This document shows, piece by piece, positions 1 through 7,105 of a stretch of 15,471 nt of DNA. A program made the translations under genes and the position numbers. How positions within the stretch are numbered: the stretch's first letter is position 1; every line of letters begins with the position of its first letter. The notes under the pieces were generated by a model. That model worked only from the letters and a program-made list of their open reading frames with translations, was not told the origin of the DNA and ran no database searches. The stretch comes from Gallionella sp. (lineage in GTDB: Bacteria > Pseudomonadota > Gammaproteobacteria > Burkholderiales > Gallionellaceae): assembly GCA_025362155.1 (NCBI GenBank), contig JANYHX010000262.1, positions 1-15,471 of the forward strand, written 5' to 3'.

Positions 1-380
1 GCATTGATGGCAGAGAAGATCGATTCAGTCAGTTGATGGGTTTCCAGCAGGCGGCGAAATTTGAGCAAGGTCGTGGCATCCGGCGCATTCTCTCGACCCA
101 GGTCGATTCCAACAAAGCGGCGTATGGCTTGGCTGTCATACAGGGCATCTTCTATTCCTTCGTCTGACAGGCCAAAGCATTGTTGGGCAATGTACATGCG
201 TAGCATGCGCTCCAACCCGATGGGTGGACGACCTCGTCCCCCGCTGCCGGGGTAATGCGATGCAATGACTGCCGTGAGCGATGCCCACGGGGTGACTGCT
301 TCTATTTCAGATAGAAAACGATCTTTCCTCGTTTGCTTTTTCTTCGCTGCGTATTCTTGCTCTGAAAAACTCGCTTGCAT
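1..380 (-). CDS. IS5-family transposase, N-terminal part (runs off window)
   Basis: This is the N-terminal 126 residues of a DDE transposase; the gene continues past the left edge, so the catalytic triad is not visible. The protein opens MQASFSEQEYAAKKKQTRKD and continues with FLSEIEAVTPWASL, LERMLRMYIAQQCFGLSDEG and ALYDSQAIRRFVGI, ending in TTLLKFRRLLETHQL. This follows, block by block, the N-terminal DUF772 region of IS5 InsH as I know it ([56 protein letters not shown]). The ATG at 380 has an AGAAGGAG ribosome site seven bases upstream. It cuts and pastes its own element. Whether the full gene is intact cannot be told. Confidence 0.9.
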   Translation of the reverse strand, partial: MQASFSEQEYAAKKKQTRKDRFLSEIEAVTPWASLTAVIASHYPGSGGRGRPPIGLERMLRMYIAQQCFGLSDEGIEDALYDSQAIRRFVGIDLGRENAPDATTLLKFRRLLETHQLTESIFSAIN

Positions 381-457
381 CAAGTGCTCCTTCTCATTCT
401 TGCCTGCACGTATTGTCTCAAAATAGCTCGGATCAGTCTGAATAAATCAGCGTTTCC
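1..457 (-). mobile_element. IS5-family insertion sequence, one end
   Basis: The element carries the transposase above and seems to end near 457. Read from that end inward, the minus strand is GGAAACGCTGATTTATTCAG, the kind of sequence seen at IS5-type ends. The next bases outward, 458-461, are CTAA, which fits the four-base YTAR target that IS5-group elements duplicate. The other end and second target copy are outside the window, so the boundary is provisional by one or two bases. The end lies 14 bases beyond the stop codon of the M48 protease gene and has replaced whatever terminator was there. Confidence 0.7.
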
Positions 458-475
458 CTAATCTACTTCAGCCCC

Positions 476-1330
476 TTATTTTTTATTGATGCGATAAAAC
501 CGCTGCTCCACGGTTCGTCCGCGTACATTGTCGAAGCGGTTAGACATCGCCTTGTCCAATTTATCCAGACGATCTGCGGGCAGCGGATGAGTTTTGAACA
601 ACAGCGCGACACTGCCATCGTCCGGGGCAACATGTCCGATTTGTTGCAATACTTCGGCAAAAGAATAGGGGTCATAACCGGCACGCGTAGCCAATACCAC
701 GGCCATACGATCAGCCTCGAACTCGGCGTTTTTGTCGAGTGAGCGCGCCACTATTTCTGCGCCGCTGCCGATCACCTTTTGCGCCTGGTCATTGCCCCCT
801 ACTTCCTGAGCGACCAGTTTGCCGCCCAAATCCACCAGCTTACTTTGCTGCAAAATTTTCAAATGATGCTGCCGGACGACATGGGCGATTTCGTGCGCCA
901 ATACCCCGGCCAGCGAAGCTTCATTGGTTAATTGTTTATATAACCCACGGGTAATAAAAATATAACCGCCGGGTGCCGCAAAAGCATTGATATCATCTGA
1001 CTCAATCACGCCAAAGTGCCAGGGTAAATCCGGACGCTCGCTTTGAATAGCTACCCAGCGCCCGACATTGTTGACGTATTTTTGCAAACGATTGTCTTTG
1101 ACCAAAGGCGCCGCACCCAGCAAATTGCCCGCGATTTGCCTGCCGATCACAATTTCTTCTTCCTGCGATATACCCATTACATTGGCTAATATGGCCGCAG
1201 CGCCGGGATTGCCCTTAATTTTTTGTTGAGCATCTTTAAGCTCTTGCTCAAACTGGCCGAAATCCGCTCCCTGCACCGAAGAGCAGCCGAATGCGGCCAG
1301 CATCAAAAACCATCTGATCGTTATTTTCAT
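476..1330 (-). CDS. M48 family periplasmic metalloprotease (LoiP/BepA-like)
   Basis: A 284-residue zinc endopeptidase of family M48. The HExxH zinc motif is HEIAH at residues 146-150 and the third ligand lies in EFEAD at 203-207. The THPLPADR segment near 248-255 is typical of the bacterial secreted M48 group. An N-terminal signal peptide (about 1-22) directs export. LAAFGC resembles a lipobox, but the -3 residue is Ala rather than Leu, so lipidation is doubtful. There is no C-terminal TPR domain, so it is closer in size to LoiP than to BepA. Such proteases degrade misfolded outer-membrane proteins. Its ATG overlaps the upstream SH3 gene's stop (ATGA, 1327-1330), indicating translational coupling. 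Cleavage targets are unknown. Confidence 0.93.
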   Translation of the reverse strand: MKITIRWFLMLAAFGCSSVQGADFGQFEQELKDAQQKIKGNPGAAAILANVMGISQEEEIVIGRQIAGNLLGAAPLVKDNRLQKYVNNVGRWVAIQSERPDLPWHFGVIESDDINAFAAPGGYIFITRGLYKQLTNEASLAGVLAHEIAHVVRQHHLKILQQSKLVDLGGKLVAQEVGGNDQAQKVIGSGAEIVARSLDKNAEFEADRMAVVLATRAGYDPYSFAEVLQQIGHVAPDDGSVALLFKTHPLPADRLDKLDKAMSNRFDNVRGRTVEQRFYRINKK

Positions 1331-1956
1331 GGCCGCTGTCCTCCGGTAGCTGCGGCGGGCGCGGGCAGATAATCAAACCTCTGCACAGTCAACTGGCCTT
1401 GTTTGGCAAATTTTTGGGCTTCAGTGGGCGTAGTGGCAAATGATTCCGCAAGCTGCAATTCCTGCGCATTAAACTGTGCTGCCTTCAAATCTTCTTCGCT
1501 AAGGCCGCGTATGCCGGTAGTAGCCACCACCTTGCCGGTGCCCACTCGTCCCGAGGCCAAGCCCAGAATACCGCCCGCATTGCCCGATTGGCTGCGCGTC
1601 CCTCCTTTGGAGATACTTAACATACGCACCCATCCACTGCCTTTGGCACTTTTAACGCGCAGCCAACCACCCTGTTTTTTGAGAATAGTTACGCTATCTC
1701 CTGCCGCCAAGGTGGCCAGTACTTTTGCGTCGCTGAAGGGCTCCGTTCTAATTTCGCTGGCTTTGATGGCTGTTCCAGATTGCTGCGCTGCCAATGCGGG
1801 TTGCATGCTTAATAGCGACACGGTCAGTATCCCGGTCCATCCCTTCCAGCCTGCCTTAACCAGCTGGGCTAGTCGTTTCTTCAGCGCAGATTGGCAACGC
1901 CTGGATCGCAACATTTCCGTATAAAACTCCAGATAACAATCTATTAGTCGGCGCAT
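1327..1956 (-). CDS. exported SH3-domain protein
   Basis: A 209-residue protein with one bacterial SH3-like (SH3b) domain at about 61-120, including IRTEPFSDAKVLATLAAGDS and GGWLRVKSAKGSGWVRM. A positively charged stretch of some 40 residues precedes a hydrophobic segment ending LSMQPALAA, so it is either secreted after cleavage near residue 57 or anchored by that helix. The ATG at 1956 is preferred over an in-frame ATG at 2079: it has AAGGA seven bases upstream and begins one base after the CHASE2 stop. The gene lies between a CHASE2 sensor and an M48 protease with 1-base and overlapping junctions, so the three products probably act together at the envelope. SH3b domains often bind peptidoglycan or proteins; the ligand here cannot be read. 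The remaining C-terminal 90 residues match nothing I recognise. Confidence 0.85.
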   Translation of the reverse strand: MRRLIDCYLEFYTEMLRSRRCQSALKKRLAQLVKAGWKGWTGILTVSLLSMQPALAAQQSGTAIKASEIRTEPFSDAKVLATLAAGDSVTILKKQGGWLRVKSAKGSGWVRMLSISKGGTRSQSGNAGGILGLASGRVGTGKVVATTGIRGLSEEDLKAAQFNAQELQLAESFATTPTEAQKFAKQGQLTVQRFDYLPAPAAATGGQRP

Positions 1957-1957
1957 A

Positions 1958-3664
1958 TTATTTTCCTTGTTGTTGTTTGTCCCATTGCAGCACCGCATCG
2001 GCAAACAGTACTCGCCAGCTGGCGCGCGCTGCCTGACCGCCGGTAACTTGCCCGTGATGCACATACCAGTCCGCCACATGGTCGGGATAAGCCAGATATT
2101 TGCGCAGCTGCCGGGTAAGTTCGGTCAGCACTACCTGTACATCGGCCTCCACGCGTGCAATCCCTTCGGCATCAGCGGCATCCACCACCCATGAAACAGC
2201 AAAAGTTTTTTCAAATAAGTCCCACAGGCCTTTTTGGCTGCTTTTTAATATCTCTACGCTTTTTACTTCATGGCCGCAGTTTTCCAGCGCATAGCGAATT
2301 AATTCGAGCACCGCAGCCGATACCATATTTTTGCTGCTGTCGAGGCGAATTAATAATAGTGTAGCGCGTAATTCGCCGCTGCGTTGCAGGGTAGTGCGCA
2401 CCATGTTCTGTTCCAGGGCTTTGCCGGTAGCCGCAGCGTAAATTCGCGCCACGGTGAAATACAGCAGGCCGACTGACACTGGCCCGGTTAGATTGATGTA
2501 AGTGGTAGTGAAGTTAATGCTGGCGTAAGAAATACCAATCAGAACAAATTGCGACAAGCCAAACAGTTGATCAATGGCCCCGCGCCGGGCGCCCAGATAA
2601 AAACTCCATGCAGTCAGCCACACCACCGCCAGCGTCAAAAACAGATAAGGCACACGCGCTTCGGGAAAGCGCAGGTAATCACCATGCTTCATATTGTCTA
2701 TCGCCGTCGCCAGAATTTCCACGCCCGGATGCATCTGGCTGAGCGGAGTAGGCTTGCTATCAAACAGGCTGGGAGCGGTGGAGCCGATGATGACAATTTT
2801 ATTTTTGAACTCATCCGATGGGCGCTTTTTTGCCTTGCTACTGAGGTCGGTATAAACGTCGCTGAAACTGACATATTTATAGGTAAACGGTTTACCTCGC
2901 CAGTTAAGCAGCACGTTCTGCGCAGCGGGCGTAGGCCAGCCCTGCACAGTGGCCAAACGCGCCGGCAAGGAAGGCATTTTCCAGCCGTAAGCATTCTGGT
3001 AAACCATATATTGCCGTGCCACGCCGTCGCTGTCCGGATAAATATTATGCAGTCCCAACCGTCCGCTGTTTAACGCCGCCGCAAAATGCGGCAATACCAC
3101 CGCCACGGTAGCGTCCCGCTGTGCTTCATTCGATAAGGCTTGCACGCCCGGTATCATGGCTGGCTTTACTTCGCTTAAGGCATCATCGCCGGGATCCAGC
3201 CGCAACAGAGGAAAAAATGTATTGCTGGTGGAGGCAATGGCGCTATCGAAATATGCATCGCTGTCCGGGTTATAAACATCGGCGTCGCTGAACAAAATAT
3301 CGAACACCACTACGCGCGGTTGCTGTTTTTCGATTTGCTCCAGAAATTCGCCCATCACCTGTCGCGGCCACGGCCAGCGGCCATAATCAGGGGCCATTGC
3401 CGCCAGGCTGGCTTCGTTGATATCAACGATGATGATGTCCTGGTCGGGCTTGGGGACGATGATGCGGTTACGCACAATCATATCGAAAGCGCCCTGGCGC
3501 TTTTCGGTCAGCCCGTGCAAAAATATCGCATCGCCCAGAGCGTATAGCGTAAACAATGCCGCCAGATACAAATAAAAACTGTTTTTCCAGTGCCGCGCCA
3601 GCCGCGCGGCAGTGGCCGCGTAAGCCTGGCGGAAAAGGCTGGGCAACAACAGGTTTAATTTCAT
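1958..3664 (-). CDS. CHASE2-domain membrane sensor protein with unassigned C-terminal domain
   Basis: A 568-residue inner-membrane protein. One helix (about 29-48) leads to a large periplasmic CHASE2 domain (about 60-330), recognisable by RWPWPRQVMGEFLEQI, the VVVFDILFSD strand and the closing KIVIIGSTAPSLFDSKPTPL...HPGVEILATAIDNM stretch. Three helices follow (about 340-415), the usual CHASE2 topology. The last 150 residues are cytoplasmic but are neither an adenylate cyclase, a histidine kinase nor a serine/threonine kinase, the outputs normally linked to CHASE2. CHASE2 senses an unknown extracytoplasmic signal. This is the first gene of a tight operon with the SH3 protein and the M48 protease. 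Its ATG overlaps, by ATGA, the stop of a truncated cusA-type gene, so its expression once depended, and may still depend, on read-through from the efflux genes. Confidence 0.9.
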   Translation of the reverse strand: MKLNLLLPSLFRQAYAATAARLARHWKNSFYLYLAALFTLYALGDAIFLHGLTEKRQGAFDMIVRNRIIVPKPDQDIIIVDINEASLAAMAPDYGRWPWPRQVMGEFLEQIEKQQPRVVVFDILFSDADVYNPDSDAYFDSAIASTSNTFFPLLRLDPGDDALSEVKPAMIPGVQALSNEAQRDATVAVVLPHFAAALNSGRLGLHNIYPDSDGVARQYMVYQNAYGWKMPSLPARLATVQGWPTPAAQNVLLNWRGKPFTYKYVSFSDVYTDLSSKAKKRPSDEFKNKIVIIGSTAPSLFDSKPTPLSQMHPGVEILATAIDNMKHGDYLRFPEARVPYLFLTLAVVWLTAWSFYLGARRGAIDQLFGLSQFVLIGISYASINFTTTYINLTGPVSVGLLYFTVARIYAAATGKALEQNMVRTTLQRSGELRATLLLIRLDSSKNMVSAAVLELIRYALENCGHEVKSVEILKSSQKGLWDLFEKTFAVSWVVDAADAEGIARVEADVQVVLTELTRQLRKYLAYPDHVADWYVHHGQVTGGQAARASWRVLFADAVLQWDKQQQGK

Positions 3665-3791
3665 CTGGATACCATCCTGAATAAGGCGCGTTCCTTGATT
3701 AAAGCATAGATTGCCGGAATCACAACCAAAGTCAAAATAGTCGAAGAAATCATCCCGCCTATCATAGGCGCAGCGATGCGGCTTTACTTCT
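3661..3791 (-). pseudogene. 3' remnant of a second cusA/czcA-type RND pump gene
   Basis: The minus strand from 3780 encodes the last 39 residues of a heavy-metal RND pump, starting RIAAPMIGGMISSTILTLVV and ending ALFRMVSR before a TGA. The intact CusA in this window has RIAAPMIGGMISSTVLTLVV at the same place. Recognisable similarity extends to about 3791, but two bases are missing relative to the intact gene just before the Ser-Arg codons, giving a frameshift and a stop. Beyond that the sequence is unrelated. Nothing of the other 1000 or so residues remains. The TGA (3663-3661) shares four bases with the CHASE2 ATG, so this fragment marks where a complete RND gene once joined that operon. Confidence 0.88.
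3740..3777. repeat. 38-base direct repeat, copy 1 (cusA 3' end)
   Basis: These 38 bases are identical to 7224-7261 and in the same orientation. Both encode the conserved IAAPMIGGMISST segment near the RND C-terminus. The flanks are clearly more diverged: on the 3' side (below 3740) about seven of twenty bases differ. The abrupt rise in identity is what a recombination patch or crossover site would leave. Confidence 0.9.
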
Positions 3792-3852
3792 TGGGACGTA
3801 CGCGGGCATCGAAAAGGCCACTAAGTCGGCTCAAATTTCCTATTTACTACTC

Positions 3853-3984
3853 TTAGGTCGGGCCTGCATTTAATGCAGCCGTTAATCGCGCGATCTCGAA
3901 TTCCTCGTCAACCTTAATCTTCAATACGGGCTTGCATTCAGTAGCATTAATTCGGGCCGTCCCGCTCTTGATTGATGGTCGCAC
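3853..3984 (-). other. possible small ORF of 43 codons in gene debris
   Basis: From a GTG at 3984 the minus strand reads through 43 codons to TAA, with a credible-looking sequence including KPVLKIKVDEEFEIARLTAA near the end. I do not recognise it. No clear ribosome site precedes the GTG, and its first codons overlap the P1B ATPase fragment in another frame, so it may be the tail of a truncated gene rather than a functional one. A near-perfect palindrome, CTGCATTTAATGCAG (3864-3878), lies in its last codons. The rest of 3792-3946 shows no other recognisable coding or structural signal. Confidence 0.2.
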
Positions 3985-4048
3985 CGATTACCGTGGCGCC
4001 CGACCCCTTATGCACTGGCATCGACTCGCCGCTCTCGACCGAGCCCTC
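3947..4048 (-). pseudogene. fragment of a P1B-type heavy-metal ATPase (CopA/ZntA-like actuator domain)
   Basis: The minus strand encodes GESMPVHKGSGATVIGATIN followed by QERDGPN and a stop. This matches the actuator-domain block of P1B metal ATPases (TGESxPVxKxxGdxVIGgTiN). The residues just before it, EGSVES, look like the DESM part of the same motif after a deletion of about four codons. No phosphorylation motif or membrane segment is nearby, so this is a decayed scrap. It lies in the same frame as, and immediately after, the stop of the P2A ATPase gene, but it is from a different ATPase subfamily and is not a continuation of it. It shows that a second metal-transport gene was once here. 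Confidence 0.7.
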
Positions 4049-4096
4049 CGCACACACTGATTGTTTACATATCCACAACCTGTTGTACGACTTGCG

Positions 4097-6931
4097 TCAA
4101 TGCAGATGGTGTCTTGGTGGCATGTCTCCCCGGCTCCCTACCCGACTCGCCAGCTTGCGCAATTCGCTGAACCACAATACAACGCTGGCCATCCCAGCGC
4201 ACACTAGCCACTGGTCAAATTCCAGCGGCACCGTGCCGAAGGCGAGATTGAGGAAGCCAAGATTGACGACCGCCACCTGCAGCAGCACCGACAGTGTGAT
4301 CGCGCCCCAAAGCCACGGGTTGACGAACAGGTGGGCGAATGCACTCGTCGTGTCCGAGCGCGCGGTAAAGCAGGTGAACATGCTGGTGAATACGAGCACC
4401 GTAAAGCCTGCGGTGCGAGCAGTAGCGAGATCGTATGTGCCCTCGATTAGCCCGCCAGGCAAATAGATGTCGATCGTCAGCAGCGTCACTACGGCAATGA
4501 CCAAGCCAGTCAGAATCACATTTGTCCACATGCGGGCGTCAATCACTCGCTCGCTTAAATGCCGGGGCTTGCGGGCCATGAGGTCGTCAGTAGACGGATC
4601 GACTCCCATCGCGAGAGCCGGTCCGGAGTCGGTGATTAAGTTGATCCACAACAGCTGTGTGGCGAGCAGCGGCAGCACCACTGCATCGCCAGCGCCCTTG
4701 AGACCGATCACGCTGGCGCCAACCACGCCCAGGAAGACTGTCAGCACCTCACCCATATTGGAAGACAGCAGGTAGCGCAAGAACTTGCGGATGTTGTCCA
4801 GGATGCCGCGTCCTTCGCGTACAGCCTCAACGATCGTCGCGAAGTTGTCGTCGGCGAGAATCATCTTGGCCGCTTCCTTGGTCACCTCGGTCCCGGTCCC
4901 CCCCATTGCGATGCCGATGTCGGCCGCCTTCAGGGCCGGTGCGTCGTTGACGCCGTCGCCGGTCATCGCGACGACGTTACCGTCGGCGCGCAGCGCGGCG
5001 ACGATGCGCAGCTTGTGCGCGGGCGATACGCGAGCGTAAACAGACGTCCTACGCACCGCTTCGGCGAAGGCCGCATCGTCCAGCTCATCTAGCTCAAGTC
5101 CGGTCAGCGCAGGTGCGCCAGCCTCCACGATATCCAGATCCGCGGCGATGCGGGCGGCGGTACGTGGGTGATCGCCAGTGATCATGAGGACCCGGATGCC
5201 AGCGCGGCGCGCTTCGCGTATCGCAACCGCAGCCTCCTCACGCGGTGGGTCGATGATGCCCACGGTGCCCACGAAGACCATATCTCGTTCGAGCGACTCG
5301 GCAGTTTTCTGATGCTCGTCTGGAGCGAGGAGACGGTAGGCCACAGCGAGCGTGCGCAACGCTGCGTCGGACAGCGTGTCGACATCGGCCAAAATCTGCG
5401 CGCGCCGAGCGGCGTTGAGCTCAACGATCTCCATCCCCACCCGCACTCGGGTACACCTGTCGAGCAGCACGTCCGGGGCCCCCTTGGTGATCACCAAGGG
5501 GGCGTCGTCGTGTTCATGGTCGAGCACAATCGTCGACATCATTTTGCGCTCGGACGTGAACGGAATTTCGCCGATACGCTCGAAACGCCGCTCGCGCCGC
5601 GTGGTGACACCCAGCTTGCGCTCGGCCACCAGGAACGCCGCTTCCGTAGGGTCGCCGTGAATCTCCCACTCGCCGCTTGCCCCCTGACGCAGGTCGGCGT
5701 TGCCAGCCAGGCTGCCACCGCTGAGCATGACGATCAGCTCATCATGCAGCGCTCCGACAGTTAGTTGGGTGCCTTCATGCTCGACGCGCCCCTGAGGCGC
5801 ATACCCCACCCCGGTCACATGAGCGCCGCCTGAGGCGGTCATCACCTGCACAATGGTCATTTCCGCACGAGTCAACGTCCCGGTCTTGTCCGAGGCGATC
5901 ACCGAGGCGGAACCCAGCGTCTCCACCGACGACAGGTTCTTGACGATGGCATTGTGCTTCGCCATCCGTTGCACCCCCAGCGCGAGCACCACCGACAGGA
6001 TCGCCGGCAACCCCTCGGGCACAGCCGCCACCGCCAGAGCCACGCCGAGCAGCAAGACATGAATAACATCGGCTGCGCTGCGGATGTTGGAGATTAGCAG
6101 GATGGTTCCCACCACCACGACAGCAATGATGATGACGGCGATACCCAGCATGCGCCCGATATGTCCAACTTCCTTCTCCAGCGGTGTCGCCTCCTCGGCG
6201 GTGGCCTCGAGCATTGCGGCAATCGCGCCCATCTCGGTATCCATCCCGGTCGCCGTGACCACGGCACGAGCGGTGCCTTGCGCGACGGCTGTGCCCTTGA
6301 AGACCATGTTGAGCCGGTCGCCGAGCGGCACCGGGTCACGCAGCGTGGCGGCGTCTTTGAGCACGGCGTCGCTCTCGCCAGTCAGCGAGGCTTCCTGCAC
6401 GCGCAGTGACGTGGCCTGAACCAAACGTGCATCCGCCCCAACGGCGTCACCCTCGCCGAGCACGAGCAGGTCGCCACGCACCAACTCGGCGCTGGGCACA
6501 CGCAGTACCTGCCCGTCACGCAGGACCGAGGCGGTCGCTGCGGTCATCCGGGCCAGTGCGGCGACAGCATTCTGAGCCTTGGCTTCCTGTACAAAGCCCA
6601 GAACGCCGTTGAGCAGGACGATGGTCGCGATGACAATGGCATCCACAGGCCAGCCGGCCAAGCCTTCAATCACCCACGCGACGAGCGCGATGACGATTGC
6701 AGCCAGCAATAGGTAGATGAGGGGATCCTGGAAGTGCGACAGAACGCGACGCCAAGTGGGCTGCCGCGGAGCAGAGTGGAGTTCGTTGGGGCCATCTGCC
6801 AAAAGTCGACGCGATGCCTCTTGTGCAGCGAGTCCATTTTCCAGGTTTGCGCCGAGAACCCTTGCCATTTCGTCCGCATCCTTGATGGACGGGTCATCGA
6901 GTTTGCCAACCTTCGCCTTAACAGTCTTCAT
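4097..6931 (-). CDS. P2A-type cation-transporting ATPase (SERCA/PMR1-like, probably Ca2+ or Mn2+)
   Basis: A full-length, 944-residue P-type ATPase that exports a divalent cation at the cost of ATP. Visible in order: N-terminal cation-ATPase domain, TGES actuator loop (184-187), VAAVPEGLPA in M4 (about 303-312), the phosphorylated Asp in DKTGTLT (348), KGAPDVLL, DPPRE, TGDHPR, TGDGVNDAPALK (657-668) and a four-helix C-terminal domain. SERCA calcium-site residues have counterparts: the Glu of PEGLP, Asn and Glu in SSNMGEV (M5), and Asn, Thr and Asp in LLWINLITD (M6). Calcium is therefore the best guess; manganese is possible. ATG 6931 was chosen over an in-frame TTG at 6937; an AAGG at 6943-6946 could serve either. 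The gene looks richer in GC than its neighbours and is bracketed by duplicated cusA ends, so it is probably imported. Confidence 0.93.
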   Translation of the reverse strand: MKTVKAKVGKLDDPSIKDADEMARVLGANLENGLAAQEASRRLLADGPNELHSAPRQPTWRRVLSHFQDPLIYLLLAAIVIALVAWVIEGLAGWPVDAIVIATIVLLNGVLGFVQEAKAQNAVAALARMTAATASVLRDGQVLRVPSAELVRGDLLVLGEGDAVGADARLVQATSLRVQEASLTGESDAVLKDAATLRDPVPLGDRLNMVFKGTAVAQGTARAVVTATGMDTEMGAIAAMLEATAEEATPLEKEVGHIGRMLGIAVIIIAVVVVGTILLISNIRSAADVIHVLLLGVALAVAAVPEGLPAILSVVLALGVQRMAKHNAIVKNLSSVETLGSASVIASDKTGTLTRAEMTIVQVMTASGGAHVTGVGYAPQGRVEHEGTQLTVGALHDELIVMLSGGSLAGNADLRQGASGEWEIHGDPTEAAFLVAERKLGVTTRRERRFERIGEIPFTSERKMMSTIVLDHEHDDAPLVITKGAPDVLLDRCTRVRVGMEIVELNAARRAQILADVDTLSDAALRTLAVAYRLLAPDEHQKTAESLERDMVFVGTVGIIDPPREEAAVAIREARRAGIRVLMITGDHPRTAARIAADLDIVEAGAPALTGLELDELDDAAFAEAVRRTSVYARVSPAHKLRIVAALRADGNVVAMTGDGVNDAPALKAADIGIAMGGTGTEVTKEAAKMILADDNFATIVEAVREGRGILDNIRKFLRYLLSSNMGEVLTVFLGVVGASVIGLKGAGDAVVLPLLATQLLWINLITDSGPALAMGVDPSTDDLMARKPRHLSERVIDARMWTNVILTGLVIAVVTLLTIDIYLPGGLIEGTYDLATARTAGFTVLVFTSMFTCFTARSDTTSAFAHLFVNPWLWGAITLSVLLQVAVVNLGFLNLAFGTVPLEFDQWLVCAGMASVVLWFSELRKLASRVGSRGDMPPRHHLH

Positions 6932-6982
6932 ATTCAAAATACCTTAAATGCATCCCTTGATCTCATCGTGAATTGGCCATCA

Positions 6983-7087
6983 TCAATGAGAGCTTCTCCA
7001 TATAACCCGCCAGTCGCCTATGGTCATCATACCGACGTCGACATTAACTTCGCTGCGGTGATGAAATGGGTAACAATTAGCATCCAT
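6983..7087 (-). other. short ORF between cusA and the ATPase gene
   Basis: The gap between cusA and the ATPase gene (6932-7105, 174 bases) has no visible promoter or terminator. It contains an ATG at 7087 with AAGGA eight bases upstream, opening a 34-codon frame that begins MDANCYPFHHRSEVNVDVGM and ends in TGA. The peptide is unlike anything I know. It could be a leader, a degraded start of a former gene, or chance. Confidence 0.15.
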
Positions 7088-7105
7088 ATCTATTCCTTGA
7101 TATCC

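Noticed and set aside
3947..4099. P1B fragment as a C-terminal extension of the P2A ATPase by stop read-through
   Set aside because: It shares the frame, but the fragment is a duplicate-type actuator motif from another subfamily with a deletion, and the ATPase is already complete.
5168..5764. 198-codon open frame on the plus strand
   Set aside because: It is antisense to the nucleotide-binding domain of the ATPase, a common effect of GC-rich codons.
4097..6931. The ATPase as a CopA-type copper exporter
   Set aside because: It lacks the CPC motif in M4 and N-terminal metal-binding domains and has PEGLP, the P2A signature.
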